Shown piece by piece: positions 13,997 through 21,710 of a DNA stretch of 36,567 bases. The first letter of the stretch is position 1, and every line of letters begins with the position of its first letter. The stretch is from NCBI GenBank assembly GCA_036274055.1, contig DASUGM010000293.1, positions 1 through 36,567 on the forward strand, given 5' to 3'. The stretch is from DASUGM01 sp036274055 (GTDB taxonomy: Bacteria > Acidobacteriota > Vicinamibacteria > Vicinamibacterales > SCN-69-37). A program made the translations under genes and the position numbers. Below the pieces are notes generated by a model. That model was not told the DNA's origin. It saw nothing but the letters and a program-made list of their open reading frames with translations, and did no database searches.

Positions 13997-15667
13997 ATGT
14001 CCCGCACGCTCGTTGCCTTCGTCGTCATCGCCGTCCTCGCCGCCGCGTCCGGCCGGGCGCAGCAGAAGCCGTCGCCGCTCGCCGATCTGAAGACCACGGC
14101 CGAGGCCAGCGACTACAAGTCGACGTCGACGCACGAAGACGTCGTCAAGTTCATGAAAGCGGTCGACGCGGCGTCGCCGATCGTCTTCTACACGACGTAC
14201 GGCAAGACCTTCGAAGGCCGTGACATGCCGCTCGCCGTCGTCGGCACCGGGCTGAAGGATTTTTCCCCGGCGGCGGTGCGCTCGACCGGCAAGCTGCGCG
14301 TGCACATCCAAGGCAATATCCACGCCGGTGAAGTCGAAGGCAAGGAAGCGGCGCAGGTGCTGTTGCGCGAGTTCGCCATGGGCCAGCACGCCGACTGGCT
14401 GCAGTCGACGGTGTTCCTGATCACGCCGATCTTCAACGCCGACGGCAACGAGAAATTCTCGATGACCAACCGCGGCCCGCAGAATGGGCCGATCAACGGC
14501 CAGGGCACGCGCGCCAACGGCCAGAACATCAACATCAATCGCGATTTCATGAAGCTCGAAACGCCTGAAGGCAAGGCTTTCGTCAAGCTGTGGAACGACT
14601 ACGACCCGCAGGTCGGCTTCGACCTGCACACGTCGGATGGATCGGCGCACGGCTACTACCTGACCTACTCGCCGCCGCTCAACCCGGGCACGAGCGAGAC
14701 GATCATGAAGATCATGAAAGACGAGTGGTTCCCGTTCGTCAGCAGGAACTCGAAGGCCAAGCACGGCTGGGACATGTTCTATTACGGCAACGCGTCGGGC
14801 GGACCGGGCGGACGCGGCCGTGGCCGTGGCGACGCGCCGCTGCCGGACGTGGTTGGCGCGCAGCCGCCGGCAGCCCCGGCGCAGCGGACCTGGGCGACGT
14901 TCGAGCACGTGCCGCGTTTCCACAACAACTACGTCGGCATGCGCAACCGCTTCGCGCTGTTGAGCGAAGCCTACGCCTACGCGACGTTCAAGGATCGGAT
15001 CCTGGCGACCAATTACTTCATGGAAGAGGCGCTGACGTTCGCGCACCAGAACGCCGCCAAGCTGAAGGCCGCCGTCGCCGCCGCGGACAAGGAAGCCATC
15101 GTCGGCAAGATGCAGCCGACCCGCGCGGCGATCAAGCGCGAGGGCCAGGTCGAGATCCTGATGGGCGAGGTCGAGGACGAGATCAACCCCAACAACGGCG
15201 CGCGCATGAACCGCCGTAAGGACGTCGTCAAGCCGGAGATGATGATCAACGGCCTGTGGTTCGAGCCGACGATGACCGAGGACGTCGCGGCGACCTACTA
15301 CGTGCCGGCCAACGCCAAGGCCGCGCTCGATCTGCTGCGGCTGCACGGGGTCCAGATGACGGCGACGACGGCGCCGGTGAGCGGCGTCGAGCAGTTCTCG
15401 ATCACCGCGAACACGACGCTCACGGTCCGGCAGAACAGCATCGACACCGGCGCGCATGCGCTGCGGCGGCTCGAAGGCACCTGGGGCGCCGCCGCCGGCG
15501 TGACCGTCCCGGCCGGCGCGTTCGAGATCAAGATGAACCAGCCGCTCGCCCGGCTGGCGTTCTACCTGATCGCGCCGACGTCGGACGACGGTGTCGTGAA
15601 CTGGAATGTGATCGACGACCTGCTCGGCGAGGGCGTGAAGGTGTATCCGATCCTGCGAAAGAAGTAG
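13997..15667 (+). CDS. Secreted M14-family zinc carboxypeptidase
   Basis: A 556-residue exported metallopeptidase with signal peptide (hydrophobic 5-18, cleavage near GRA-QQ). The zinc ligands of M14 are present: H109 and E112 in NIHAGEVEG, and H211 in GFDLHTSDG. E324 in LLSEAYAYATF is the likely catalytic base, and NRDFMKLETPEG carries the conserved substrate-side Asn-Arg. The catalytic domain is followed by about 200 residues of all-beta extension typical of large M14 proteins in this kind of bacterium. A Gly/Arg-rich loop (GGPGGRGRGRGD, about residues 269-280) breaks the domain. Expected to trim peptides or amidated amino acids in the periplasm or outside; substrate unknown. GAGGAG precedes the ATG. 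Confidence 0.88.
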   Translation: MSRTLVAFVVIAVLAAASGRAQQKPSPLADLKTTAEASDYKSTSTHEDVVKFMKAVDAASPIVFYTTYGKTFEGRDMPLAVVGTGLKDFSPAAVRSTGKLRVHIQGNIHAGEVEGKEAAQVLLREFAMGQHADWLQSTVFLITPIFNADGNEKFSMTNRGPQNGPINGQGTRANGQNININRDFMKLETPEGKAFVKLWNDYDPQVGFDLHTSDGSAHGYYLTYSPPLNPGTSETIMKIMKDEWFPFVSRNSKAKHGWDMFYYGNASGGPGGRGRGRGDAPLPDVVGAQPPAAPAQRTWATFEHVPRFHNNYVGMRNRFALLSEAYAYATFKDRILATNYFMEEALTFAHQNAAKLKAAVAAADKEAIVGKMQPTRAAIKREGQVEILMGEVEDEINPNNGARMNRRKDVVKPEMMINGLWFEPTMTEDVAATYYVPANAKAALDLLRLHGVQMTATTAPVSGVEQFSITANTTLTVRQNSIDTGAHALRRLEGTWGAAAGVTVPAGAFEIKMNQPLARLAFYLIAPTSDDGVVNWNVIDDLLGEGVKVYPILRKK

Positions 15668-15700
15668 GCGAGCTGAGACTTCGCGGTCTCACCGGGCTCG

Positions 15701-15804
15701 GAAGGATCTCTGGAGGAGTTGCAGGAGCATGAAGGAGATCTTTGGGTTTTGAAAACCCGAGGATCTCCTTCATGATCCTTCCAGAATCCTCCACAGGATC
15801 CTTC
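15701..15804. repeat. Long imperfect palindrome with AGGA-core units
   Basis: Both arms consist of units starting AGGA (AGGAGTTGC, AGGAGCATGA; on the other arm AGGATTCTGGA, AGGATCATGA), 9-12 nt apart, meeting at a central GGGTTTT/AAAACCC palindrome (15744-15758). The outer ends are GAAGGATC and GATCCTTC. It fills the gap between the M14 gene and pcm. Confidence 0.75.
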
Positions 15805-15807
15805 ACG

Positions 15808-16407
15808 GTGCTGTCAGACGATCGTTTTTCTCTCCGCTCTCGAGGCATCCTCGATCCGCGCGTCCTCACCGCGATGGCGCGCGTGCCGCGCGAGGCGTTC
15901 GTCCTGCCCGAGGACGTCCGTGACGCTGATGCCGACGGGCCGCTGGCGATCGGTTTCGGTCAGACGATCTCTCAGCCATTCATCGTGGCGTGGATGACGC
16001 AGGAGCTGCGCGTCGAGCCCGGGGCGCGGGTCCTCGAGATCGGCACCGGCAGCGGCTACCAGACCGCGATCCTCGCCGAGCTGGGCGCGGAAGTGTTCAG
16101 CCTCGAGATCGTGCCCGAGCTCTCGGCCCGGGCGGCCGCTGTGCTGGCGCAGCTCGGTTACGCCAGCGTCCATTTACGGGTCGCGAGCGGTTACCAGGGC
16201 TGGGCGGAGCACGCGCCGTTCGATCGGATCATCGCGACCGCGGCCCCACCGGCGATGCCGCGCGCGCTGCTCGATCAGCTCGCCGACGGCGGCCGGATCG
16301 TCGCGCCGATTGGCGAGGACGACCAGGTCATCGTCGTCATCGACCGGCGCGGCAACGAGTATGAGACCCACCGGGCGCTGCCGGTGCGATTCGTGCCGAT
16401 GAAGTGA
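15808..16407 (+). CDS. pcm: Protein-L-isoaspartate O-methyltransferase
   Basis: Repairs isoaspartyl damage in proteins by SAM-dependent methylation. From the GTG at 15808 it has 199 residues and lines up with E. coli Pcm within a few residues at the N-terminus (GILDPRVLTAMARVPREAFV). Motifs: GQTISQPFIVAWMTQEL, the SAM loop VLEIGTGSGYQTAIL, acidic LEIVPEL, and FDRIIATAAPPAMP with the substrate-side region. The frame stays open through the upstream palindrome, so a TTG at 15742 or ATG at 15772 are possible starts, but those would translate repeat sequence. A perfect hairpin follows the stop directly. Confidence 0.92.
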   Translation: MLSDDRFSLRSRGILDPRVLTAMARVPREAFVLPEDVRDADADGPLAIGFGQTISQPFIVAWMTQELRVEPGARVLEIGTGSGYQTAILAELGAEVFSLEIVPELSARAAAVLAQLGYASVHLRVASGYQGWAEHAPFDRIIATAAPPAMPRALLDQLADGGRIVAPIGEDDQVIVVIDRRGNEYETHRALPVRFVPMK

Positions 16408-16408
16408 G

Positions 16409-16465
16409 AAAGGAGGTCGGGTGTCCTTTATGCATTGGGTGCATAAAGGACACCCGACCTCCTTT
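16409..16465. terminator. Perfect 26-bp hairpin with 5-nt loop
   Basis: Arms 16409-16434 and 16440-16465 are exact complements around loop TTGGG, followed by TTTTC. It begins 2 nt after the pcm stop, so it can serve as a terminator. Each arm contains a smaller imperfect palindrome (AAAGGA...TCCTTT), as REP-type mobile repeats do. Confidence 0.75.
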
Positions 16466-16470
16466 TCTCG

Positions 16471-16476
16471 TACGAT
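16471..16476 (+). promoter_or_regulatory. Candidate -10 box TACGAT
   Basis: TACGAT, 5 nt before the ATG at 16482 and 5 nt after the hairpin. It sets the likely start of the TPR gene and again suggests leaderless transcription. Confidence 0.5.
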
Positions 16477-16481
16477 GCGGC

Positions 16482-17417
16482 ATGCGCGCCATCCTGCTGA
16501 TCACCGCTCTCTTCGCCGCGACCGCCCAGACGCCGACGCCCGAAGCGACCTCGCTCTCCGGCAAGCCGCTGTTCGCGCCGCCGCTCGCCGAGGCGGCGCG
16601 GACGCGGCTGGAGGCCGACCTCGCGACGGCGCGGGCGGCCTACGAGAAGGACCCCAGGGACGCCGACGCGATCGTCTGGCTCGGCCGCCGCACCGCCTAC
16701 CTCGGCCGCTTTCGCGAGGCGATCGACATCTTCACCGACGGCATCAAGAAGCATCCCAACGACCCGCGGATGTACCGCCATCGCGGCCATCGCTACATCT
16801 CGGTGCGCGAACTGGACAAGGCCGTCCGCGATCTCGAAACCGCCGCGGCGCTGCAAAACGGCAGCAAGGACCAGATCGAACCCGACGGCCAGCCGAATGC
16901 GCGCAACATCCCGCTCAGCACGCTGAACACGAACATCTGGTACCACCTGGCGCTGGCGCGGTATCTGAAGAAGGACTACGTCCGCGCCGCGGACAACTTC
17001 CGCCGCTGCCGCGACGCCGGCTCCAACCCGGACAACCTGGTGTCGGCGACGCACTGGCTCTACCTCACGCTGATGCGCGCCGGACGCACCGCCGAAGCAC
17101 GCGAGGCGCTCGCGCCGGTCCGCGCCGATCTCGAGGTCATCGAGAACACCAGCTATCACTCGCTGGTGCTGCTGTACAAAGGCGAGCGCACCCCGGACGC
17201 GGTCTACGGCGCCGCCGGCGAGGGCTCGGCCGGCTCAGCGGTGCGCTACGGCGTCGGCGCCTGGCATTTCGTCAATGGGCGGCGCGCCGAGGCGTTCAAG
17301 ATCTGGGATGCGATTCTGACGGGACCGGACTGGCCGTCATTCGGGTTCATCGCGGCGGAGGCAGAGCGCTCACAAAACTCAAAACTTGAAACTTCAAACT
17401 CGAAACTTGGGTTCTGA
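16482..17417 (+). CDS. Secreted TPR-containing protein of unknown function
   Basis: A 311-residue protein with a short signal peptide (MRAILLITALFAATAQ). Helical repeats of the tetratricopeptide kind follow: residues about 45-105 (DADAIVWLGRRTAYLGRFREAIDIFTDGIKK, YRHRGHRYISVRELDKAVRDLETA) and a further set around 145-200. The mature part starts with a Pro-rich stretch and LSGKPLF. Probably a periplasmic scaffold; no enzyme motif. The last 15 residues (SQNSKLETSNSKLGF) are translated from the ACTTGAA-type heptad repeat that begins at 17377, so the native C-terminus was most likely near EAER and has been extended by the repeat. Confidence 0.65.
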   Translation: MRAILLITALFAATAQTPTPEATSLSGKPLFAPPLAEAARTRLEADLATARAAYEKDPRDADAIVWLGRRTAYLGRFREAIDIFTDGIKKHPNDPRMYRHRGHRYISVRELDKAVRDLETAAALQNGSKDQIEPDGQPNARNIPLSTLNTNIWYHLALARYLKKDYVRAADNFRRCRDAGSNPDNLVSATHWLYLTLMRAGRTAEAREALAPVRADLEVIENTSYHSLVLLYKGERTPDAVYGAAGEGSAGSAVRYGVGAWHFVNGRRAEAFKIWDAILTGPDWPSFGFIAAEAERSQNSKLETSNSKLGF

Positions 17418-17450
17418 GAACTCAAGTTTGAAGTTTAGAGTTTGAAGTTG
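17377..17450. repeat. Type B heptad inverted-repeat element, copy 1
   Basis: Left arm of heptads ACTCAAA, ACTTGAA, ACTTCAA, ACTCGAA; spacer with TTCTGAGAA; right arm TTTGAAG, TTTAGAG, TTTGAAG. The first 30 or so bases are identical to those of the copy at 22501, and both copies end in GTTG followed by CGCG. The left arm is coding (end of the TPR gene) and carries its stop in the spacer. Confidence 0.9.
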
Positions 17451-17459
17451 ACGCGCGCG

Positions 17460-18755
17460 TTAGCGCAACAAGCGAGCGATGTCGTTGTAAATCACGGTCA
17501 CCATCAGCATCACGACCAGCGCGGCGCCGGCCATGAGGATGCGCTCTTTGACGCGAATGCTGAGGTCGCGACGCGCCAGGCCTTCGACGGCCAGGATCGC
17601 GATCTGACCGCCGTCCATCACCGGGATCGGCATCAGGTTCAGCAGGCCGAGGTTGAGGCTGATCATCGACATCAGATTCAGCAGCGAGAGGATGCCGAGC
17701 GACGCCGCGGTGCCGGAAAGATCGGCGATCGCGATCGGTCCCATCAGCTGGCCGACCGGCGTCTCGCGGGTGAACAGACCCTTCAACGTCTGGCCGATCT
17801 GCACCGCGGTCTCCCAGTTCTGTTTCGCGCTCATCTTCAGCGCGGTGATCGCATCCGGGTTCACGGTCTTGAATTCGTACGAAATGATGCGCACGCCGAA
17901 CAGCGGCGATCCGGTCTTCAGATCCGGCGTGATCGTGACGTCCGACGTCTGGCCGTCACGCTCGATGGTGAACGTGACCGGCTTGCCGCCGCTCTCCTTC
18001 AGCCACTTGTACATCTCCGGCTGGGTCAGGCCGCGCTCGCCGTTGAGAGCGACCAGCACGTCGCCGCGCTTCAACCCGGCCGCTTCCGCGCGCCCGCCGG
18101 CGGTGATTTCGACGAAGCTCGGGCGCAGCAGCGGCAGGACGCCGATGTCGCCGAGCTGATAGCGGCCGATGCCTTCCGGCGTAATCCGGATCTCCATCGG
18201 CTGGCCGTTGCGGGTCACGCCAAGCACGATCTCGCGATTGGCCTTGGTGACGACGGCGAATCCAACCGCGTCCCAGGTCGGTGTCGGCTTGCCGTCGACG
18301 CTGTCGATGCGATCCCCGGGCTGCAGGCCCGCCGCCTGCGCGGGGCTCTCCTTGGCCAGACTGCCGACGACCGCCGGCTGGCTCTCGTAGAGCGGGACGT
18401 CGGCGCCGCGCGCGAGCACTGCCGCGGTGACGATCACCGCGAGCAGCAGATTCATGATCGGGCCAGCCAGATAGACCTGGAACCGCACCCACTTGCTCTT
18501 CGACATGAACTCGTCGGGCGCGCCGGTGCGGTCGTCTTCGACCGATTCGCCGGCAAGCTTGACGTAGCCGCCGAGCGGCACGGCGCTGACGCAGTACTCG
18601 GTGGCACCGCGCTGCACTTTCAGCAGCTTCGGTCCGAAGCCGAGCGAAAAGGTGATTACACGCACGCCATACCAGCGCGCGACCAGAAAATGCCCCAGTT
18701 CGTGCACGAACACCAGCACGCCGAGGACGAACAGAAACGCCAGAATCGTGGTCAT
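17460..18755 (-). CDS. rseP: RIP (site-2) zinc metalloprotease RseP
   Basis: Inner-membrane protease that cuts anti-sigma factors and remnant signal peptides inside the membrane, linking envelope stress to transcription. 431 residues. HELGH at 18-22 is the zinc site in the first helix; the FSLGFGPKL and GGYVKLAGE motifs follow. Two PDZ domains occupy the middle (PAQAAGLQPGDRIDSVDGK and GRAEAAGLKRGDVLVALNG). The second zinc-ligand region NLGLLNLMPIPVMDGG lies near the C-terminus before the last helices. Last gene of the uppS-cdsA-dxr-rseP run, 11 bp after dxr, the order found in many bacteria. Confidence 0.95.
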   Translation of the reverse strand: MTTILAFLFVLGVLVFVHELGHFLVARWYGVRVITFSLGFGPKLLKVQRGATEYCVSAVPLGGYVKLAGESVEDDRTGAPDEFMSKSKWVRFQVYLAGPIMNLLLAVIVTAAVLARGADVPLYESQPAVVGSLAKESPAQAAGLQPGDRIDSVDGKPTPTWDAVGFAVVTKANREIVLGVTRNGQPMEIRITPEGIGRYQLGDIGVLPLLRPSFVEITAGGRAEAAGLKRGDVLVALNGERGLTQPEMYKWLKESGGKPVTFTIERDGQTSDVTITPDLKTGSPLFGVRIISYEFKTVNPDAITALKMSAKQNWETAVQIGQTLKGLFTRETPVGQLMGPIAIADLSGTAASLGILSLLNLMSMISLNLGLLNLMPIPVMDGGQIAILAVEGLARRDLSIRVKERILMAGAALVVMLMVTVIYNDIARLLR

Positions 18756-18766
18756 GCTTCCCTTTG

Positions 18767-19954
18767 CTACGACGATCGTAGCGTACGGATAGTTTCGGCG
18801 GCGGCGCGGCGGGCCGAGAGGTCGATCTCGCGGATTTCCTCCAGAGATCGTGGGGCGGCGTGCCGATCGGCCCGGGTCAGGCCGTCTTCGATGACGCGTG
18901 CAATATTGGGAAAACTCAGTTGGCGGTCCAGAAACGCGCCGACGGCAATTTCGTTCGCGGCGTTGAGCACCACCGGCCAGGCGCCGCCGCGGCGCAGCGC
19001 CTCGTAGGCCAGCGGCAGACAGCGGAAGCGAGCGTCAGTCGGCAGGAACTCGAGCGGCGGTGTCCGCGTCAGGTCGAGCGACGGCAACGCCGCGCTCCAG
19101 CGGGCCGGATACGAGAACGCGTACTGAATCGGCAGGCGCATGTCGGTGACGCCGAGTTGCGCGATCACCGATCCGTCGCAGAACTCGACCATCGAATGGA
19201 CGATCGACTGCGGATGGACGACGACTTCGATCTGATCGGCGGCGACGTCGAACAGCCAGTGCGCCTCGATCACCTCGAGGCCCTTGTTCATCAGCGTCGC
19301 CGAGTCGACGGTGATCTTCCGGCCCATCTGCCACGTCGGATGCCGCAAGGCATCGTCCGGGGTGACCCGCGCGAGCGCGTCGCTGTCGAGGCCGCGGAAC
19401 GGCCCTCCCGAGGCGGTCAGCACCAGGCGCTTGACTTCATGCAGATCGCGGCCGTGCAGACACTGATGAATCGCGTTGTGCTCGCTGTCGACCGGCAGCA
19501 GCGCGACACCGCGCGCGCGCGCCGCTTCGGTCACCAGCGCGCCGGCCATCACCAGCACTTCCTTGTTCGCGAGCGCGATTGTCTTGCCCGCGGCGATTGC
19601 CGCGAGCACGGCCTCGAGCCCGGCGGTGCCCGACGTGGCGCAGAGCACGACGTCGACGTCGGGGTGCGTAGCCGCGGCGATGAGCCCGGCCGGACCGGCG
19701 TGCAACGACGTGCGGGCGCCGGCGACGCCGCGCGTCCGCAGGTCCGCCAGCGCGGCCTCGGTGGCGACGGCGGCGACCGCGGGCCGGTAGCGCGTGATCT
19801 GCTCGGCCAGCTGCGCGACGTTCTCACCCGCCGCCAGGGCGACGACGCGCAGCCGATCGGCATGGGCGTCGACCACGGCGAGCGCGCTGCGCCCGATTGA
19901 TCCAGTCGATCCGAGAATCGCGAGCCGGCGTGTCGTGACGTCGCGGGCGGTCAC
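18767..19954 (-). CDS. dxr: 1-deoxy-D-xylulose 5-phosphate reductoisomerase
   Basis: Second enzyme of the MEP isoprenoid pathway: converts DXP to MEP with NADPH. 395 residues, standard length. Seen: NADPH loop LAILGSTGSIG (12-22), ALANKEVLVMAG, the metal/substrate segment PVDSEHNAI, LTASGGPFRG with the flexible loop, MGRKITVDSATLMNKGLEVIEAHWLF and SMVEFCDGSV. The GTG start overlaps the cdsA stop (GTGA). Its product feeds undecaprenyl synthesis by UppS, two genes upstream. Confidence 0.96.
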   Translation of the reverse strand: MTARDVTTRRLAILGSTGSIGRSALAVVDAHADRLRVVALAAGENVAQLAEQITRYRPAVAAVATEAALADLRTRGVAGARTSLHAGPAGLIAAATHPDVDVVLCATSGTAGLEAVLAAIAAGKTIALANKEVLVMAGALVTEAARARGVALLPVDSEHNAIHQCLHGRDLHEVKRLVLTASGGPFRGLDSDALARVTPDDALRHPTWQMGRKITVDSATLMNKGLEVIEAHWLFDVAADQIEVVVHPQSIVHSMVEFCDGSVIAQLGVTDMRLPIQYAFSYPARWSAALPSLDLTRTPPLEFLPTDARFRCLPLAYEALRRGGAWPVVLNAANEIAVGAFLDRQLSFPNIARVIEDGLTRADRHAAPRSLEEIREIDLSARRAAAETIRTLRSS

Positions 19955-20781
19955 GCGACGTACCTCAGGAACAGATAGAAGATCGGCGCCGCGAACAAGT
20001 GGCTGTCAATGCGATCGAGGACGCCGCCGTGGCCCGGAATCAGGTGCGAGCTGTCCTTGACGCCGGCGCTGCGCTTCAGCAGCGACTCGAAGAGATCACC
20101 GGCGATGCCGAACAACGCGAGCAGCTCGGCCAGCGCGGCGGCGACGAGCGGGTGCACAGCCGGCAGCAGGGCCATCCCCAGCAACGCACCCGCCACCGCG
20201 ACGACGATCAGGCCGCCGATGGCGCCTTCGACGGTCTTGGCGGGACTCACCGCGGGCGCCAGCTTGCGCCGGCCGAAGGCGCGGCCCGAGTAGAACTGCG
20301 CGGAGTCGCTGACCGCGATCACCGCGATCAGCCACGTCGTCGGCCCGGCACCGTGGTGCGCGTGAATCCAGACGAGCGCGCCGAGCGGCAGCCCGACATA
20401 CAGCGGCGCGAAGATCATCGTCGCCGCGCGCGTGAACGCCGCTGGCGACGGCGGGCCGAGCGCGACGGTGAGCACACCGGCAGCGACGACCAGCGCCAGC
20501 GCGACGGCGACGAAAGTCTCGCCGGAGGCGGCGCCGGCGAGCGGCGGTCCGACGGCGATGGAAAACGTCACCAGGCCCGCGGCCACGCCGACGAACGACG
20601 CCGGCACCGCGACGCCAGAGGAGCCCACAGGTGAGGTCAGGTGCGACGCCAGTCCGGCGACTTCGCCGGCAGCGAGCACTGCGCCGGCGATGGCCAGCGC
20701 GACCGTCGCCCAGGGCGGCAGCAACCAGATCGTCGCCAGCAGCAGCGCGGCGATGACGACGGCGGACAAAATGCGGGTCAT
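19951..20781 (-). CDS. cdsA: Phosphatidate cytidylyltransferase
   Basis: Integral membrane enzyme making CDP-diacylglycerol from phosphatidate and CTP, the branch point of phospholipid synthesis. 276 residues, about eight hydrophobic helices from the N-terminus on. The family signature is at the C-terminal end: KRSAGVKDSSHLIPGHGG followed by LDRID, with the metal-binding aspartates. It overlaps dxr by 4 bp. The 55-bp gap to uppS upstream carries a one-armed GGCTCnn repeat, odd inside an otherwise tight operon. Confidence 0.93.
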   Translation of the reverse strand: MTRILSAVVIAALLLATIWLLPPWATVALAIAGAVLAAGEVAGLASHLTSPVGSSGVAVPASFVGVAAGLVTFSIAVGPPLAGAASGETFVAVALALVVAAGVLTVALGPPSPAAFTRAATMIFAPLYVGLPLGALVWIHAHHGAGPTTWLIAVIAVSDSAQFYSGRAFGRRKLAPAVSPAKTVEGAIGGLIVVAVAGALLGMALLPAVHPLVAAALAELLALFGIAGDLFESLLKRSAGVKDSSHLIPGHGGVLDRIDSHLFAAPIFYLFLRYVA

Positions 20782-20787
20782 TGCGGA

Positions 20788-20815
20788 GGCTCAGGGCTCA
20801 CGGCTCACGGCTCAG
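20788..20815. repeat. Type A heptads, single arm, within the uppS-cdsA gap
   Basis: Four exact-period units: GGCTCAG, GGCTCAC, GGCTCAC, GGCTCAG. There is no full complementary arm; only a short GAGCC at 20833-20837, at the uppS stop. It resembles the left half of the elements at 10036 and 27518. Confidence 0.8.
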
Positions 20816-20836
20816 CGCGCCGCGAGTTCCTCGAGC

Positions 20837-21631
20837 CTAGCGCTCAGTGCCTGCTCCGACAGTGGGCGAACTTACCGCACCGTAGCGGCGATCGCGCTTC
20901 TGATAATCGAGGATGGCCTCGAGCAAATCCCGGGCGCGGAAGTCCGGCCACAGCGTCTCGGTCACCCAGATCTCGGCGTAGGCGATCTGCCAAAGCAGGA
21001 AGTTGCTGACGCGCATTTCCCCGCTGGTGCGGATCATCAGATCCGGATCGGGCTGACCGGCGGTGTAGAGGAATGATTCGAACGTCGCTTCATCGAGCGC
21101 GCTTGGCTCGATGCCTTCGCGCATCGCGCGCCGCGCGGCGTCGACGATCTCGGCGCGGCCGCCATAGGAGAGCGCGATGTTGAAGATCATGCCGGTATTC
21201 GTCGCCGTGCGCGCCTCGGCCATCTGCAGTTCGTCGCGGACTTCGTCGCTCAGACGATCGGGCTGGCCGATCACCTTGAAGCGGATGTTGTTGCGCAGCA
21301 GCGTGCTCAGCTCGAGCCGCAAGTACTGCTGCAGCAGCCCCATCAGCGCCGAAATCTCGGTGTCTGGACGTTTCCAGTTTTCGACCGAGAACGCGTAGAG
21401 CGTCAGCACCGAAATCCCGAGCCGCGCCGAGGTCTCGACGGTGTCGCGCACGGAGTCGATGCCGGCGCGATGGCCTTCGACGCGCGGCAACTGGCGGGTG
21501 GCGGCCCAGCGGCCGTTGCCGTCCATGATGATCGCGACGTGGCGCGGCAGGCGATCGAAATCGACGCGCCGCACCAGGGCGTCCTCGACCGATCCGGGCG
21601 TCACAGCGGTCAGCATCTCGGCAAGGGACAT
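20837..21631 (-). CDS. uppS: Isoprenyl (undecaprenyl) diphosphate synthase
   Basis: cis-Prenyltransferase that makes undecaprenyl diphosphate, the lipid carrier for peptidoglycan and polysaccharide units. 264 residues with a somewhat long N-terminus of about 30 residues before the conserved core. Seen: HVAIIMDGNGRWA with catalytic D37, GHRAGIDSVRD, LTLYAFSVENWKRP, the hydrophobic LSYGGRAEIVDA region and the C-terminal PDLMIRTSGEMRVSNFLLWQ, in which Arg and Ser bind the allylic diphosphate. First gene of the four-gene operon; a TGA-TATATT extended -10 box lies 21 nt before the ATG. Confidence 0.95.
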   Translation of the reverse strand: MSLAEMLTAVTPGSVEDALVRRVDFDRLPRHVAIIMDGNGRWAATRQLPRVEGHRAGIDSVRDTVETSARLGISVLTLYAFSVENWKRPDTEISALMGLLQQYLRLELSTLLRNNIRFKVIGQPDRLSDEVRDELQMAEARTATNTGMIFNIALSYGGRAEIVDAARRAMREGIEPSALDEATFESFLYTAGQPDPDLMIRTSGEMRVSNFLLWQIAYAEIWVTETLWPDFRARDLLEAILDYQKRDRRYGAVSSPTVGAGTER

Positions 21632-21652
21632 GGCGGGAGTGGGGACCGAGAA

Positions 21653-21658
21653 AATATA
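21653..21658 (-). promoter_or_regulatory. Candidate extended -10 (TGA-TATATT) for uppS operon
   Basis: TATATT on the minus strand, preceded by TGA, located between the terminator hairpin of truA and the uppS start. It would give a leader of about 14-15 nt. Confidence 0.5.
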
Positions 21659-21665
21659 TCAGGAA

Positions 21666-21704
21666 GGGGGACGGGGGTCGCTTGCGCGAAGCACCCCGTC
21701 CCCC
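21666..21704 (-). terminator. Hairpin terminator after truA
   Basis: Eleven-base-pair G/C stem (21666-21676 with 21694-21704) and a loop that has its own small stem. It lies 6 bp after the truA stop in the minus direction. No long T run follows, so it may act with Rho or as an mRNA stabiliser. Confidence 0.6.
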
Positions 21705-21710
21705 ATCTTG

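Noticed and set aside
16421..17389. Alternative frame through the TPR gene starting in the hairpin
   Set aside because: Begins within the perfect palindrome and lacks any TPR pattern; the frame from 16482 has a signal peptide and repeats.
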